Origin: Pseudovirgaria hyperparasitica
Lineage: Eukaryota; Ascomycota; Dothideomycetes; Acrospermales; Acrospermaceae
Direction of reading: 5' to 3'
Length of the DNA stretch: 64,000 nucleotides
NCBI RefSeq assembly: GCF_010093815.1
Contig: NW_022985559.1
Coordinates: forward strand, 213,770 to 277,769
This document shows, in pieces, positions 45,741 to 57,908 of this stretch. The notes beneath the pieces were generated by a model. That model saw only the letters and a list, made by a program, of their open reading frames with translations. It was not told the origin of the DNA and made no database searches. Each line of letters starts with the position of its first letter. The first letter of the stretch is position 1. The position numbers and the translations under genes are program-made.

Positions 45741-48700
45741 CTCGCCTGCGATCCGGCGGCTTGATGGTATTTAAGAAGTGTGCAAAAATAGATGGTTGAT
45801 TCGAATAAACAGCCTCAATTTCATGCGTTGACTTTGGTCAAGTGCGGGCGCATTGAATCGTGAAACTTTATCAGAAGTATTGAGGTCCGAGGTTTAGATG
45901 CCAAGATGGTGGTATGTTGGGGAATCCTGGGGCAGCGGTTTGAAAGAGAGTGTCTGTGTGGTGGTGACAAGCAAGCATATATCAAACGGGGAAAAAAGAA
46001 AGGCAGAGACTGGCAATGGCAGTTGCTTGGACGGAAAAGGAATCGAATGTCAAGATGGTAATTAACGAGCTGATGGACGAACGACGAACAAAGGAAATGC
46101 AGGACAGCGCGGTAGGTATCAGGTGTCAGCAAGAAAAGTGAAGAAAAAGCAGAGAGTCAAGGTGGGAGTGCGAGGGAGGAGGACACGAGTACTGTAATCA
46201 GTTCGAAACGCGAGCTCCACGCGTAAATAGACCTTCAATCTTCCAGAAGCCCGTCAGGATGAGCAAGACGAATATGGAACGCGAAGAGATCAAATATCGC
46301 AAAGTCAAAAGAGCAATGTCGCGAGACACACTCACTACAAGAAGAGATCACTCTCGCAGCACAGCAGGACTGAAGTAGACATCACATTCACACATATTCG
46401 CCGACAGAATAGCCTCCTCCGTGACGCATCGCTCGTAATAATAGCAGCGATGACGGACATGATAGGGAATATACGTGGTTCCGGCAGGGATAGCGGAGGA
46501 TGCTGAAACTTGACCTGTCCCACATGATGGTCAGCCCTACGATGTTGCGATCCAAGCGGCGGCGGGGAGGTCAATGAGCGATATACACTGCCTCGATTAA
46601 CTTGGAAGAGTTGTGAGCAGTGGGACGTCTTTGAGTGATTAAAGATAGACGATGGTGGGAAAGATGGCGGAGAGCGAGTGGGGAACAACAGAGAAGTGAA
46701 GAAGAAGAAGGGAAGTAGAGGTTGGATAGAGGGACAAAGGGGATAACCCGTCACGATTGCGCAGATCGAGGACCGACCGACCCATAGTAGTGAGGGCCGC
46801 GGGCATCTCATCTCATCAACATGCACGAACTGTTAATTACATTACCGGTCACTTTCTCAAGTCGTATGTATCCTGTAAACCCCCGAAAGAAGACAGTTCC
46901 GCCTATCAGCAGATCTAAAATATGGCTAATCAATTCTCCAGAGTCAGTCGACAGTCACGACACTAGCGACGACGACGGGAGATGAGCATGAAACCTGCAT
47001 CTTTAGATCTTGACCCGCAGGACGCTACGTCTCATCTCATCTGCCCCTCGACGTTTCAGACATCCGGGGGCTAGAGAAAGGCACCGGCAGCTACTTTAAC
47101 CACTTTAGCTGTCCATGGCGGCTGGCCTGCAAGAATAATCCCATATGTGTATTCCCGCCTTGCCTTTCAACTGTAATTACTTTGCAACTAATAATGATGC
47201 CATACCCATCGCATGCATCAGATGCCATTGCTCATCACGATGGACACAGGTACTAGTCAGCAGCCTGCCCAGCCCTCCGGCACAGTCTCTACCTAAGCTA
47301 CCTCTACCAAGATATGCCCCTACACCGCCACAGACCAAAGATATCAACACCTCCACATACACACCACTTATCAATCATAACATATCCATAGTAAAGACAA
47401 GTATAGTAATTCCTCACGACGCAAGGAGGACTCTTCACTCACTCACTCACGCACGCACGCATGCAAGTCCCATGGGCCAATTGATACAATGAATAATAAG
47501 AGGGTCTAGCCTCCCTACAGCGTAACTATTATGTACAGTAATTACCTGCCACTAATACCTGCCACTAGCAATCGCGCCGGCCAGGAACAGCCGCGATTAG
47601 CTGCCCTAGCTGCCCTGTCTAGCTGCCCTAGCTGCCCATGCTACTCTGGCTGCCCTGGCTAGTCAACCAGCTAAGCAGCAGCTAGCCAGGAACGCGTGGC
47701 ATTGGGTGGTCGATGACTAGGTAACAACTGATGGGTATATTATATACACAGCCAAATACTATAAATACACAAAACACACAGATAATCCACACAGACGCAC
47801 CCAGACACAGACACACATAAGCACATTGACAAGATAATGATAAGGCTAGCAGAGAACGTGTTCTGGATGACATACATACCATGCCGTAATACTGTACCTG
47901 GTAACTCCAATCTATCTATATACATCCTAAAATACATAATCCATCAATCAATTAATTACTCAAGAAGGATTCGTTGGCCCGGTGCAGGTTCAGGTTCAGG
48001 TCAACAGCAGGTAGTAGGGATCTTGCATTATTGCCGCATGTCGCTGCCGTGCACGTTGCGTGATTGCGTGCGAGCTTCGAGGATTGCTCAGGCCTCAAGC
48101 TCGACCTGGCGTGCACCAGAGTAGTCAGTAACTAAGGAATAGTCAGAGTACCCAGTAGTCGTAATCGGTAGTCACAGTCGGTAGTCAGGACGCTGCAGGC
48201 ATGTCGAGTGCTGATGACAAGGTATTATTATCGATATATATGTCCGAATATCTCTCAAGTCTACATCGTTACAACAAAGATGTAGGATCCCACAAAGACC
48301 CACGAGGCCCCCTATCCCGGGTCTGTACATGAAGAAATGCTCGTGGTATCGTCCGTCATCGGTGCGCCCCGCCCCAAGTGCTATCTCGGGGTGTCGTCTT
48401 GAAATAGAGATTAAGAGTTACTAAATAAAACTACTTTTAGTCGTGTGCTTGAACCGCTTAGATTCATGCCAGTAGAAGGTGGCCGGTCCGTGCATATCTG
48501 TCTTGTAGATGCCAGCCGTGTGGATGACGCGGGGGTATAGTCGCGACGCTGCCGTATGCAGTATGTAAGCATCTTTGCGATGATGCGTGGTGCTGTGGTA
48601 GCACTGCCATGTGCGGAGTGTGTTGCCCTATGATGGAACGAGACGGGGGTTGAGGTTGTCGTCCAAGGAGGAGGCGATGGGTGTATTGGAGGCTCTGATT

Positions 48701-48770
48701 CAGATGCTGCCGGGTGCTAGTAGTGATACTGATGAGGGTGATAATGTTGAGATAGCGTGGTTGAGTGTCA
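45741..48770. other. Long intergenic region, no gene seen
   Basis: About 3 kb. Holds the promoter of the Cys/His-cluster gene (pyrimidine-rich on the minus strand, about 45740-46830) and the 3' side of the DUF7729 gene. A tandem AGCTGCCCT repeat lies at about 47598-47660. Open frames are proline/serine artefacts of skewed composition. Confidence 0.55.
47598..47660 (+). repeat. Short AGCTGCCCT tandem repeat
   Basis: Units AGCTGCCCT / TAGCTGCCC recur about six times head to tail, partly degenerate, in non-coding DNA. No function is suggested. Confidence 0.7.
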
Positions 48771-50076
48771 TTATATGAATAGTGCCAGCAGGGTGACTGC
48801 AAGGGCTAGTAACGGTGCGCTGCCTCCCACGATAGGCTGTGCTCCAGAAAGTTGTGCAATGGTCGCGTTTACAAAGCTGGGGCCGCAGCCCAGGTTGATC
48901 TGGCCAGCAGCGGCAACATATGTCTTACTCAACGGCTGTGTTTCGTTCGCGGCTGCAACATCAAACACAGCCATTGTGTCCGTCAGACAGGAATTACATG
49001 TCGGTCTTGAGCCACCAGGCATGTTTGTGCCGAGCGGGAGGTAGTATATGTACGAGTCGTCGGCAGCGTCTGCCGAGTCGTTCGTTATGGCGTTTGCGAA
49101 ACAGTAGTTTCCTTCCTTGTCCTTCATACAGCCAGCTGCATACAGTGGCTGGTATGCGATGAGACCGCTCAGCGCTTGTGTGACTGAGGGGTTACCCAAC
49201 TCGAGGTCAGCTCCGCAGGCTGTGTCTTTCGGTATTTCCTGCGCCAGATGGTCCATGAGCGACGAGCATTGTTCATAGTCTACGTTGCATGTCGCATCGA
49301 GTGTTTGTGTGACGCGTAGGTTGGTCTTGGTGGCATCGAAGAAGGAGACGGAGTTCTGGGTTGGATTAGCAATGCCTCAAGAGTGTACAGGTACGGTAGC
49401 CTACATATAGGAGCAGCGACAATGGTGTGCATGATTGGAAGGTCGCATTGTTTAGGAATGCAACAAAGAAGTCGGGACAGCTCTGCGCTGTGAAGTTGTT
49501 TCCCAGACTGGTATCGAAGGGCATGGGGATCGCTGTGAGACTCGAGTCGGGAGCGTTGCTGGTCGCAGACGGCGTCGAGTTCTCGGTAGGTGTTGGTGTA
49601 GCGGAAGGCTCGGACGGTTTATCCTCCGCGTCTTCGTCTGTTTCTTTCCGGAGGGCAAGATGGAAGGCTTGGGGAGCAGATCCGGTGGAGCGATCAACCA
49701 ACAGATGGCCAAATTGAGCGGAGATGGCACGCGAATGTCGATCAGCGTGTACCCTGGACAATGCGGCGGTGGTACTGTCGGCCAAGATGGACAGGAGAAC
49801 AAGAAGAACGAAGGGAATGAAACGAAGGGATTTCGTGGTCGATCGGATCGAGAGAGCAGGCCGAGTGTGCGATTGAATGAGTGACTGAGGGGATTGAGAA
49901 GAGACAGTGTTTGCAGTAGTATTAGTAGCAGTATTAGAAGCAGATGCGAAGGCGAGAATTAATGGTTCGGGAAGCAGAGTCTGGTGCGACGGCAGACCAG
50001 CATGAGAGTTTGGCCTAAGCGTTGTACCCTGTCGGCATGCGGTGTCATTGCACGACTCGGCGTCCGGACAGCTCAT
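48771..50076 (-). CDS. DUF7729 cell-surface protein, likely GPI-anchored
   Basis: Predicted 418 residues from exons 50076-49405 and 49355-48771; the 49-bp intron (GTAGGC...CAG, branch GCTAAT) keeps frame. The ATG at 50076 (MSCPDAES) is preferred over a non-ATG extension. Residues about 86-104 are a hydrophobic stretch (FIPFVLLVLLSILADSTTAA), so the N-terminus is cytosolic or the real signal is internal. A Ser/Thr/Pro-rich section precedes the DUF7729 core (about 195-380), with conserved SCPDFFVAFLNNATFQSC, QTLDATCNVDYEQC and PGGSRPTC motifs and many Cys. The tail is a short hydrophobic run (LLALAVTLLALFI) as in GPI anchor signals. The family is fungal and of unknown function. Confidence 0.85.
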
Positions 50077-53000
50077 GATTGAGAGGCACAAAATCCACCT
50101 CTGGCATCAAACATGACCAGACAAAGATGGGTTGTTCAAGAGCTGGGGAAAGGTGGAATAGTCGTATCGATGGTGATGGCTGTCCAGTCCGAGGGCGCGT
50201 GAGAGAAGAACAACAACGGGCAAGGGTCCTTATTATGGAAGCTGGTGGTTGGAGTTGGGAGTTGCAGCAGACCCGGGCTTTTGCAGGCTGACAGTTGCAA
50301 GGTGGTGCAGGTCGCTTGTCTACCGGCCGGCAGATATCACAGTCTGATGGAATAGCAAGTGGTAAGGAACGTGGTACAAACGAGTGTAAGTAGAGGCGTG
50401 AAAAAAGTGTGAAGAGTAGAGAGATGAGAGTGAGTGAGTGAGTGTGAGACTGTAGATGGTTTTACGAATCCTTTCAGGTTACCTACCTACTACCTAATCA
50501 CCTACATACATACCTACCGACCTTCCTGGTAGGTAATACTAGCCATGCCACGATACTAGAACTATACCAACGCCTCCGAAGCGGCTCCACCGCTCAAAAG
50601 AAGTCTAGTTCTGCATCTACCAGACCAGAATAGGCGCACCGGCTTGGCTGGCTGGCGGTTCTGGCTGTGCCGTAATACAGATAAATTAATGAAAGCCCAA
50701 GAATAAGAACGAGAATGGTATGTGATTGTAGTGTATTAGCTGGTCCTTGATCCACCGGAGTGCATAGCAGGGATAGAGTCAATGAGTAAACGGGGGTGAT
50801 AGGAGGCTGATAGGAGGCTGATTGGGGGGAGCGGCTGCTTGTTGGCTCGGGGGGGCTGCTTGGGGACTTCTGGGGGCGCTGATTCGGGCAAATCGGGGGG
50901 GAGGGAAAAAGGGACTGGACAGCGGCATTCAGCCCGTCAACCCGCCAAAACCAGCCAAAACCAGCCAAACCAGCTAAATTCCAAGCAATACAGCAGCCAA
51001 AATGCCAAAATGCAACTTGTCCCGTTTGTCCTTTCCCCCTTCCCCCTTCGTCCCTTTCTCTGGCCCCTGCCTGACTATTTGCGCTGCGTTCTAGCCCGTT
51101 CGCCCCTTCCCAATCCGGACTCGTTGCTGCCAAATACGGCTTCGGCCTTGCACCGCTCGCCCCTGCCGGTTTGATTTGTGGCGTCGATCAATACTTCTCT
51201 CGCTTCCCTTTTCCATTCCATTTTCCAATCCCCATCTTCCCTCACCTCCATCTACACAACATCATGACAACAATCACTGCCAGCCTTGCCATTAGCATTG
51301 AATCCCTCAATTAACTTCTGTTTGCACGCTCAACGCCTTCAAATCTCTCACAGCAAAAGCATTTGCCTCTTGTCATGCTGCATTCCATCGTTCCGTTCCT
51401 AGCACGCATTCATAGCCTGCCTACCCATTAGCTATACACGTTCATGGGTGGATGTAGTAGAGTGGATACACGCTTCGAGAGGAGTGCTCCAGTGGTTCCC
51501 GCCAGCCAGCAGCACGACTGGACTGGACTGTCCTTCAACGTTTAGTTTAATTGCGTTATGGATGCCATTGTCCTGCTGCTGGCTGACGGGTCCACTTGTT
51601 GACTGGGCCGCATGCATTCGTCTGATTGGCCGGCCGGACTGACTTTCACTTGCACGCCAATTTGCATAATTACCAGTATCATTTTCTGCTATGCTGCCTG
51701 CCTGTAAGGTTCTCCACCACTTCGTCTTGTTGTCATCCATCAACAACGCCATCAACATACCGCGTACGCCATCTACGCCGCTCTGTTCTTTTATCGAATC
51801 TAGACTACAACCTGCCTGTCCTGACGGGTGTGAGAGCCAATGGATGTCTTGCGCTTGTTTTCCTGCCACGGAGCCTCGAGCTGTTTTGAGGCGATTTCAT
51901 ATCCCTTACTCCAATAAGCCCAAAAGTGTACCTCGCCTAGTAATTACTGTGCGCTCGAATAAGATGTTTGCGTGATAGCGACTAAGTATACACATGAGTC
52001 ACTGTCTGTACCGAGACTTGCAAAGGCCCGACTAAGGGGCGGCCTGGGTGTAGTCTATGCATGACTCGTGGTGATATAGATACTCCTGTCTAAAAGTCAT
52101 CACTGTTGCGAATGGATGCATGACAGATTCCTCCTTCCTTCTGCACGAGACCATATCTATGTAGTGTATTGTTTAGAAGGCCATGGACATGCCCATTCCA
52201 GCATCCACAGACTCTCAGTCCACACGCACTTCCATCCCCGCTGAAGCCCAACGACGACAATCATCATCGCACCATGATGCTGCCCATCTGCGTATGTGTA
52301 CATCTCCGCATGGCATCTATTGTCGCATCCATGATACCCACCAGTGAGGAGGTCCTCAAGTGTATTCATGACAGTGTCTATTTGAGTGCCGAATATCTCT
52401 CTCGTAGGCAAGGCGGGTTGAAAGGAAAGATGGTTGTAATAAATACTATCAGAGGTCACCATGACAAAGTGTCGGGTAGCGACCTGGATATATGTGATGG
52501 CTGTGTGGCTGGGGTAGATGTTGTGAATGTTGTGGTCTGCTTCATAGTGGAGTGTATTGTTGGACTTGATGCTTGAAGAGGGCTGTTATATACGTCAAGA
52601 ATATGAATGCCGGGTAATAGTCAATCCCACCTATGGCAAAAGAACATACCCGCCAATCCATCTACAACCCGCCCTCAACTAGCATCTCCTAAAGCACCTA
52701 TATGATTGAGTCACTTCGGTCACTTAGGACATAGAGCAATCGTGTCTCGGGAATACCCTCAGAAAGCTTCCTGGAAAAAAAGTAATCTAGGGGAAAAATG
52801 CGGGTCAGCTCTGCCCGGCAGTGCTCTGAAACCATGGGTCGTGCTGGTCGCGCTGGTGATGATGATGGTGATGATGATGATGATTGTCATTATTCGATAT
52901 ATCAGATGGACGAGTGGGATTTATATCTACATTAGTTCATGTATCAGCGAGCTTGCTCTCACATCGAAGACCAACACTATCGTTGAAGCCTACAAGAAGT

Positions 53001-54155
53001 GCTAAATACCATACCCCCAATAACATGACCGTCCACTCCACAAACAAACGCTCTTTCTCTCCGTACGCCCAGCTCCCATCAAAACATTCACCACCATCAC
53101 CTCGCAGCACTATACCCCATCATCCCTCCTCCACGCTGACCACCACCATCACAACAACACCCACCGGAACCACACAACAAACAACCCAGAACACACGCCA
53201 TGCGTACGTCTCAGGTCGACAAGTCGACGACCCACCAACATGAACGTCGGCTTCATCTTTCTGCAGTCTGATCGCGTTGCCCTTTGAACCGCCGCATGTG
53301 GAGAGCATGAACAGGTTGGGCAGGGGAAGGGGGACGCTCATATATATACATGAACACAGGTGCGCAGGTATATAGGTAGGTATACGTATCCTCCGCGAGT
53401 TCATAATGCCGGGTACGTCACACTGATATCGGGAGGCTTGCATGGAAAAAGGAGGCGTCAGTGAAAGGAGGTATACTACACCGTCACGGCGCTGCTTCTC
53501 GTCGGAGGGTTGCTTGGTACATGGTTTACACACTTCAGTTCAGTTCAGTTCACATACTTCGCTTCACATCCTTACTGCACTGATCTAGCAGCACATGGAT
53601 AGCCCGCAGGACAAGCAGAAAGCGGCACTCTCACAGCAACACACAGCAGAAGATTTTTTAGCAATAACGAAGGAAAAAAAAACCCCGTTGCAAATAGTGG
53701 TATCTCTAGCGACCGTCCCTGAACCCAAAAGAAAACCTTTGATCAGAGGGAAACAAAAGAAAAAAAAAGAAGCGCGTGGCATTCCCGCCATGTCCATGCG
53801 TGGAAGTATGGAAAAGGGAAAAAAAAAAAGAGACAAGTTCCCCCCCGACGCTGTTCGAGTCGTTCGTTGCCCCTGATGACAAAACGATTCTCCCAGAGAT
53901 GGCCGACCGTTGTATTCGCACCGCCCACGAGTGTTGATAGCCTTAAAACGCGGCAAACAAAGTGTGCGAGAACATACATACATACATACATACATAGGAG
54001 AAGGGATATCAAACGTGAAAGGAGATACAACGTAGGTCGGAAATATACAGGAATTCGATACGCGATGCGGACGATGTGCGCAAAGCCACGCAGGGAGGTG
54101 CCTAGTTAGAGGATAAACGAAGAACGTAAAAAGGCGTGATGGAAAGGCAGGCTGC
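50077..54155. other. Long intergenic region
   Basis: About 4 kb between the DUF7729 and C2H2 genes, both transcribed leftward. A CCTA/TACC tetranucleotide cluster is at about 50478-50535, a G-rich tract at 50820-50905, and CCAGCCAAAA repeats at about 50936-50975. A plus-strand frame from ATG 53025 encodes 72 Thr/Pro/His-rich residues; composition alone could explain it, so it is not called. CATA repeats lie at about 53976-53996. Confidence 0.5.
50820..50905 (+). other. G-rich tract, G-quadruplex candidate
   Basis: Five G runs of five to seven (GGGGGG, GGGGGGG, GGGG, GGGGG, GGGGGG) are spaced by short loops or longer gaps across 85 bases, upstream of the DUF7729 start. Runs of this kind can form G-quadruplexes, but the spacers here are partly too long for a single compact one. 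Confidence 0.45.
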
Positions 54156-55980
54156 TCATCGAAACTCCAGCCGCTCGCCCACACGTCGACGGCGGCCGCG
54201 ACTGCCGCCTTCGGGCCGCTGCGCCAGCACGTCGCGCAGCTGGGGATCGTCTTTGTCCTTGTCGATGTGATGCACCCTCACGTGTCTACACAGGTGGGGA
54301 ATGCAGTCAGCGTTAATGCACGCACAGTCGACGACGACGAACGATAACGAGAAAAGAACTTTTCTTACCTCTGCAGGTTGTCTGGCCGAGGGTATTTGTG
54401 CTCACGGTCGGGACAGAACGGGCATACATAGCCAGGACTGTCGTGCACGAGGCCGTGACGGATCATTTCGTTCTTCCGCTTGAAGCCCTTGCCGCCCTCT
54501 GCTCGTGGACAGCTTGGCACGGGGCAGTAGTGCGGCCGGCTTTGCGAATGGACGTTGGCGTGAGAGCTACATGTACACTGCATCAGTGATGGTCGTAAAG
54601 ATGGTAGGGTATCACTCACTTCAGAAGATACTGAGTCTGGAAAGGTGGCGCGGTGCAGCCGGGAAACTCGCAGTTGAAGGCTCCACCAAGTCCCAACGAC
54701 GGCAGCGAGTGCAGGCTTGTAGGTTGCTGCTGGCCCTGCGTGTGTGGCGGGGGTAGTATAGGTCTCATTCCGTCCATGCTCAGTCGCTGCAGGTTGTCAT
54801 TTGGTGATGGCTGTGAGGTGGGACTGAAGCTTTCAGAGCTCGAGGAGAGGAGGTATAGATTGCTGGTGTCGGATGGGTGTGACGGGCGCCGAGTCGTAGT
54901 ATTCAACGTGATCTGTGGACCCTGACTGAAAGGATCGCGTGGGGAGAAATCGCCCTGCATCGTGCTGGGCGATGTATGGCTGCTGATCGAAGGAAGCCAA
55001 GTAGAGGTGGGAGAGACTTGGGAGCTGATGCTGAAGGTTCTTCTGGCACTCGTTGGTGACTGGCCCGCTCCGCCGGAGGGTGAAGAGATGGATGCACGCT
55101 GCTGGTTGAGGAACTGAACGAATGCATCGGCGTCCTTGTTCCTTGCAGCTGCTTCCGCGATATCGCTAAGTTGCCGGAAGCTTGGCAGGGATGGGTTTCT
55201 GGCTTCGGGGCTGTTGATGCTGGGGGTGGGAGATTGTGGCAGCTGGAATGGCGGGAGCGTGTTGGCGTAATCTATCGCTTGAGGGATGGATAAGGATCGC
55301 AGTCTTGAAGACATTGTAGAATCATGTCGCTCGCCGTCATGAAGCATCCTCCCATCTGTTGGTGAGCGACCGGGGGAGAAGTGCCCTTTCCAAGGCGGAG
55401 ACATCCTCTGCTCGTTACATGTGTTTACCATGGCAACACCACTGATCAGGTTGCCGATCTCGGAGTCGTTCCGAGCTCGACTCATTGGAATTGGAGAAGT
55501 TGGAGATTGTGGATCCGAGACACGCCTCATGTCTAGTTGGAGAGCAGGAATCTCGGAGCGCTTGACCGAGGCTTGGGCGATAGCTTTCTGTGCAACACTC
55601 ACAAGATCAGACGAGCCTGGATCGATTTTCGGACCATCTGTAGAGTGTCGATTGCGCCGCTGCTGGCCATGTCGTTGTTGCTTGGATGCGTCGTTTTCAG
55701 GTTGTGATGCTGAATCGAGCACCTCAGTCGCAGCAGTTCGAGCAATGTCCGGGTGGTCAGGACTCATAAACCCCAGCAATACTTGGTCGGCCTGACCAGG
55801 TGATGATGCACGATGGCTATGTCGTGTTGAATCGGTATGCTCAGTCACCGGACAAATATAAGGGTTGAGGATGGGGAAAGGGGGTGGTGGTGACGGGGAT
55901 GGGATAGCTTTGACTCTGACTGCTTCAAGCAAAGGTGACTTGTGAAGCCCGTCCTCGTCCGAATAATAAGAAGCATTCAT
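54156..55980 (-). CDS. C2H2 zinc-finger transcription factor
   Basis: Predicted 562 residues from exons 55980-54620, 54566-54369 and 54285-54156, with canonical introns of 53 and 83 bp and exact phases. The first ~430 residues are Ser/Pro-rich and disordered, suitable as an activation or regulatory region. Three C-terminal C2H2 fingers follow: FNCEFPGCTAPPFQTQYLLN (about 435-460), HYCPVPSCPRAEGGKGFKRK (about 470-500, with RHGLVH) and YVCPFCPDREHKYPRPDNLQ (about 505-530). A basic RGRRRR tail ends the protein. The arrangement is a fungal group related to Azf1-like or C2H2 regulators; target genes are unknown. An upstream region of nearly 2 kb without a gene implies a long leader or promoter. 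Confidence 0.9.
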
Positions 55981-57908
55981 TCAGAGCATCCGGACGGAGG
56001 CCAGGCGACTTTAGCCTAGCCTCTAAAAGTCAGGCTCGAGAAAGTGGAGATGTGGAATGATGGACAGCCTGGACTTAGTGGTCAGTAGAGCCTCAGCGAA
56101 GCAGCAGAACCTTGGAAGGTTCCGAAACACCGAGTGGCCACAGACACCGATCGCGATGCAGAGCGGTATTGCGGCACGACCACAAGTTTTTGTTGCAGGA
56201 GAGACAGGGCAGGAGACGTCATTGGAGGTGAGAGAAATGTGATAGTGTAGAAAGGGATATGTGGGTCCATGTATGGGATTCGGTCCTGCATGTCGGATAA
56301 ATGGTCGGACGGCGGGGTATATCTCAAGCCCAAGACCTGGAGGTAGAAGGCAACGAGGCTATGAGAGGTGACAAATAACAGTATTACTAGGGGAAGAAGA
56401 AGATGATGAGAACAGACAAGTGAAGACTTGATAGAGAGAGAGAGAGCAGGTTGTAATTATTCACAGCTGAAAAGCATACATACCCGGTACAACGAGCGCT
56501 ATAAGTTGAGCCTCATAGACGGGCGGGAAGGTTAGTGTCGATCGAAACGTGCTCGTATACGGACAGGGCAGAATGTGGCATTTGAGATAAGCCGAATCGC
56601 AGTCCCGAGCGAGCCACAACAGCGGTAGCAGGACACGCAGTCAGTCAGTCGGTCAGTCAGTCGGTCAGGTATGACAGCACAACGCTGAATGGGGTGGAGG
56701 TATGAAGTGAATGATGGCAGAACAGGCGAGGGTGTGGAAATTCGGAGCGAGGAGGCTCAGCGGCGCGGGGATAAGGTGGATAGGATGAGGTTGGTCTGTA
56801 TTATAAGCTGCACGGAGCTGACAGAATAGGCGATCAACTTCCTTGCAGCGAAGAGACGCACGACAGAGGGCGCGTCGTGTAAAAGGGCAAGGATGGCGCA
56901 AGGCCAGGACAACAGAGAGTCGAGAGTTGAGAGTCGAGACAAATAAGGAGAAAGGATTGCGAACGGAGTTGCAGGAAGCAGCAGCAGTACATAATGTGAA
57001 GATGCGAGTGATGAGACGGCTTGAGGTGCGGGAGCGGCACAGCTTTGGACGAAGAGGCACAAGACAATGAGCCGTCCGTATCAGAGCATCCATCCATCCA
57101 TCCATCCATCTGTTGCTTGTCCATCAGCATGCCGCCGCCGCCTTTTTTCCCTCTTCCCTTTTCCCATTTGTCGAGGGGCGGGCGCAAGGGCAGGTTATCC
57201 TCTCCGTTCTGCATCCACCTCTCGAGGACCCAGGTCCCACCCAGGTGTAGTAGATACCCCAGTGAAGTAGAAAGAGAGTGTAGAACCTGGCGTGCGCGAA
57301 GAAGAGAGACTCATCAGTGGAGTGAGGGCACGGAGCACAGCCTATAAGGTAGTAGGTTGTGGAGTCGACTCTATTATCGCCAGGGGGTCCTCACTAGTGT
57401 TTGTGTACTAATGATGTCCAAGTATGTGTGTATACTATATCTTGGGTGCATGTCAAACCTTGGCTAATCGACGGACAGTGACATACTCGTCATATTCTCA
57501 ACATATCATTCAACTTCGTCTTTACCTTGTGTATATATATATATATAAAGGTTTCGACGAGCACACAACCAACTAACCTTTAGAACAGATCAATGGACTA
57601 TTCTTCTTACTACATCTTTTCTTAGGATCAGTATTACATAGTCGAAATGCTAGTCTCTCTAATGCAGGACACAGTATTAGACTACAAGAATAATACTCTA
57701 ACTTAAAGAGTCTATCAAGCAGCTATGTGTACCTACGGTATCCCGATAACTATGGACGAGCAACATTTTCGGGAATGGGTCCATCAATATATAATGACTA
57801 TGGAGTTCCATCCGGTGGTTTTGGAGATTGGTTAGTAGATGTGAACTGCCTATACCCCGTACTGTAGTTAGTAGATGCGAACTGCCTAGACCTTGTATGG
57901 TAGCTTAG
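55981..57908. other. Intergenic, upstream of the C2H2 factor gene
   Basis: About 1.9 kb. The part next to the gene has a CT-bias on the minus strand, tandem TCAG/TCGG repeats (about 56640-56668) and CATC repeats (about 57090-57108), as in long 5' leaders of regulatory genes. TATATATATATA occurs at about 57533-57547. No gene is supported. Confidence 0.55.

Noticed and set aside
50594-51133. 180-codon minus-strand frame
   Set aside because: Its Gly/Trp-rich middle comes from the G-rich tract and CCAAA repeats. No domain and no clean start context.
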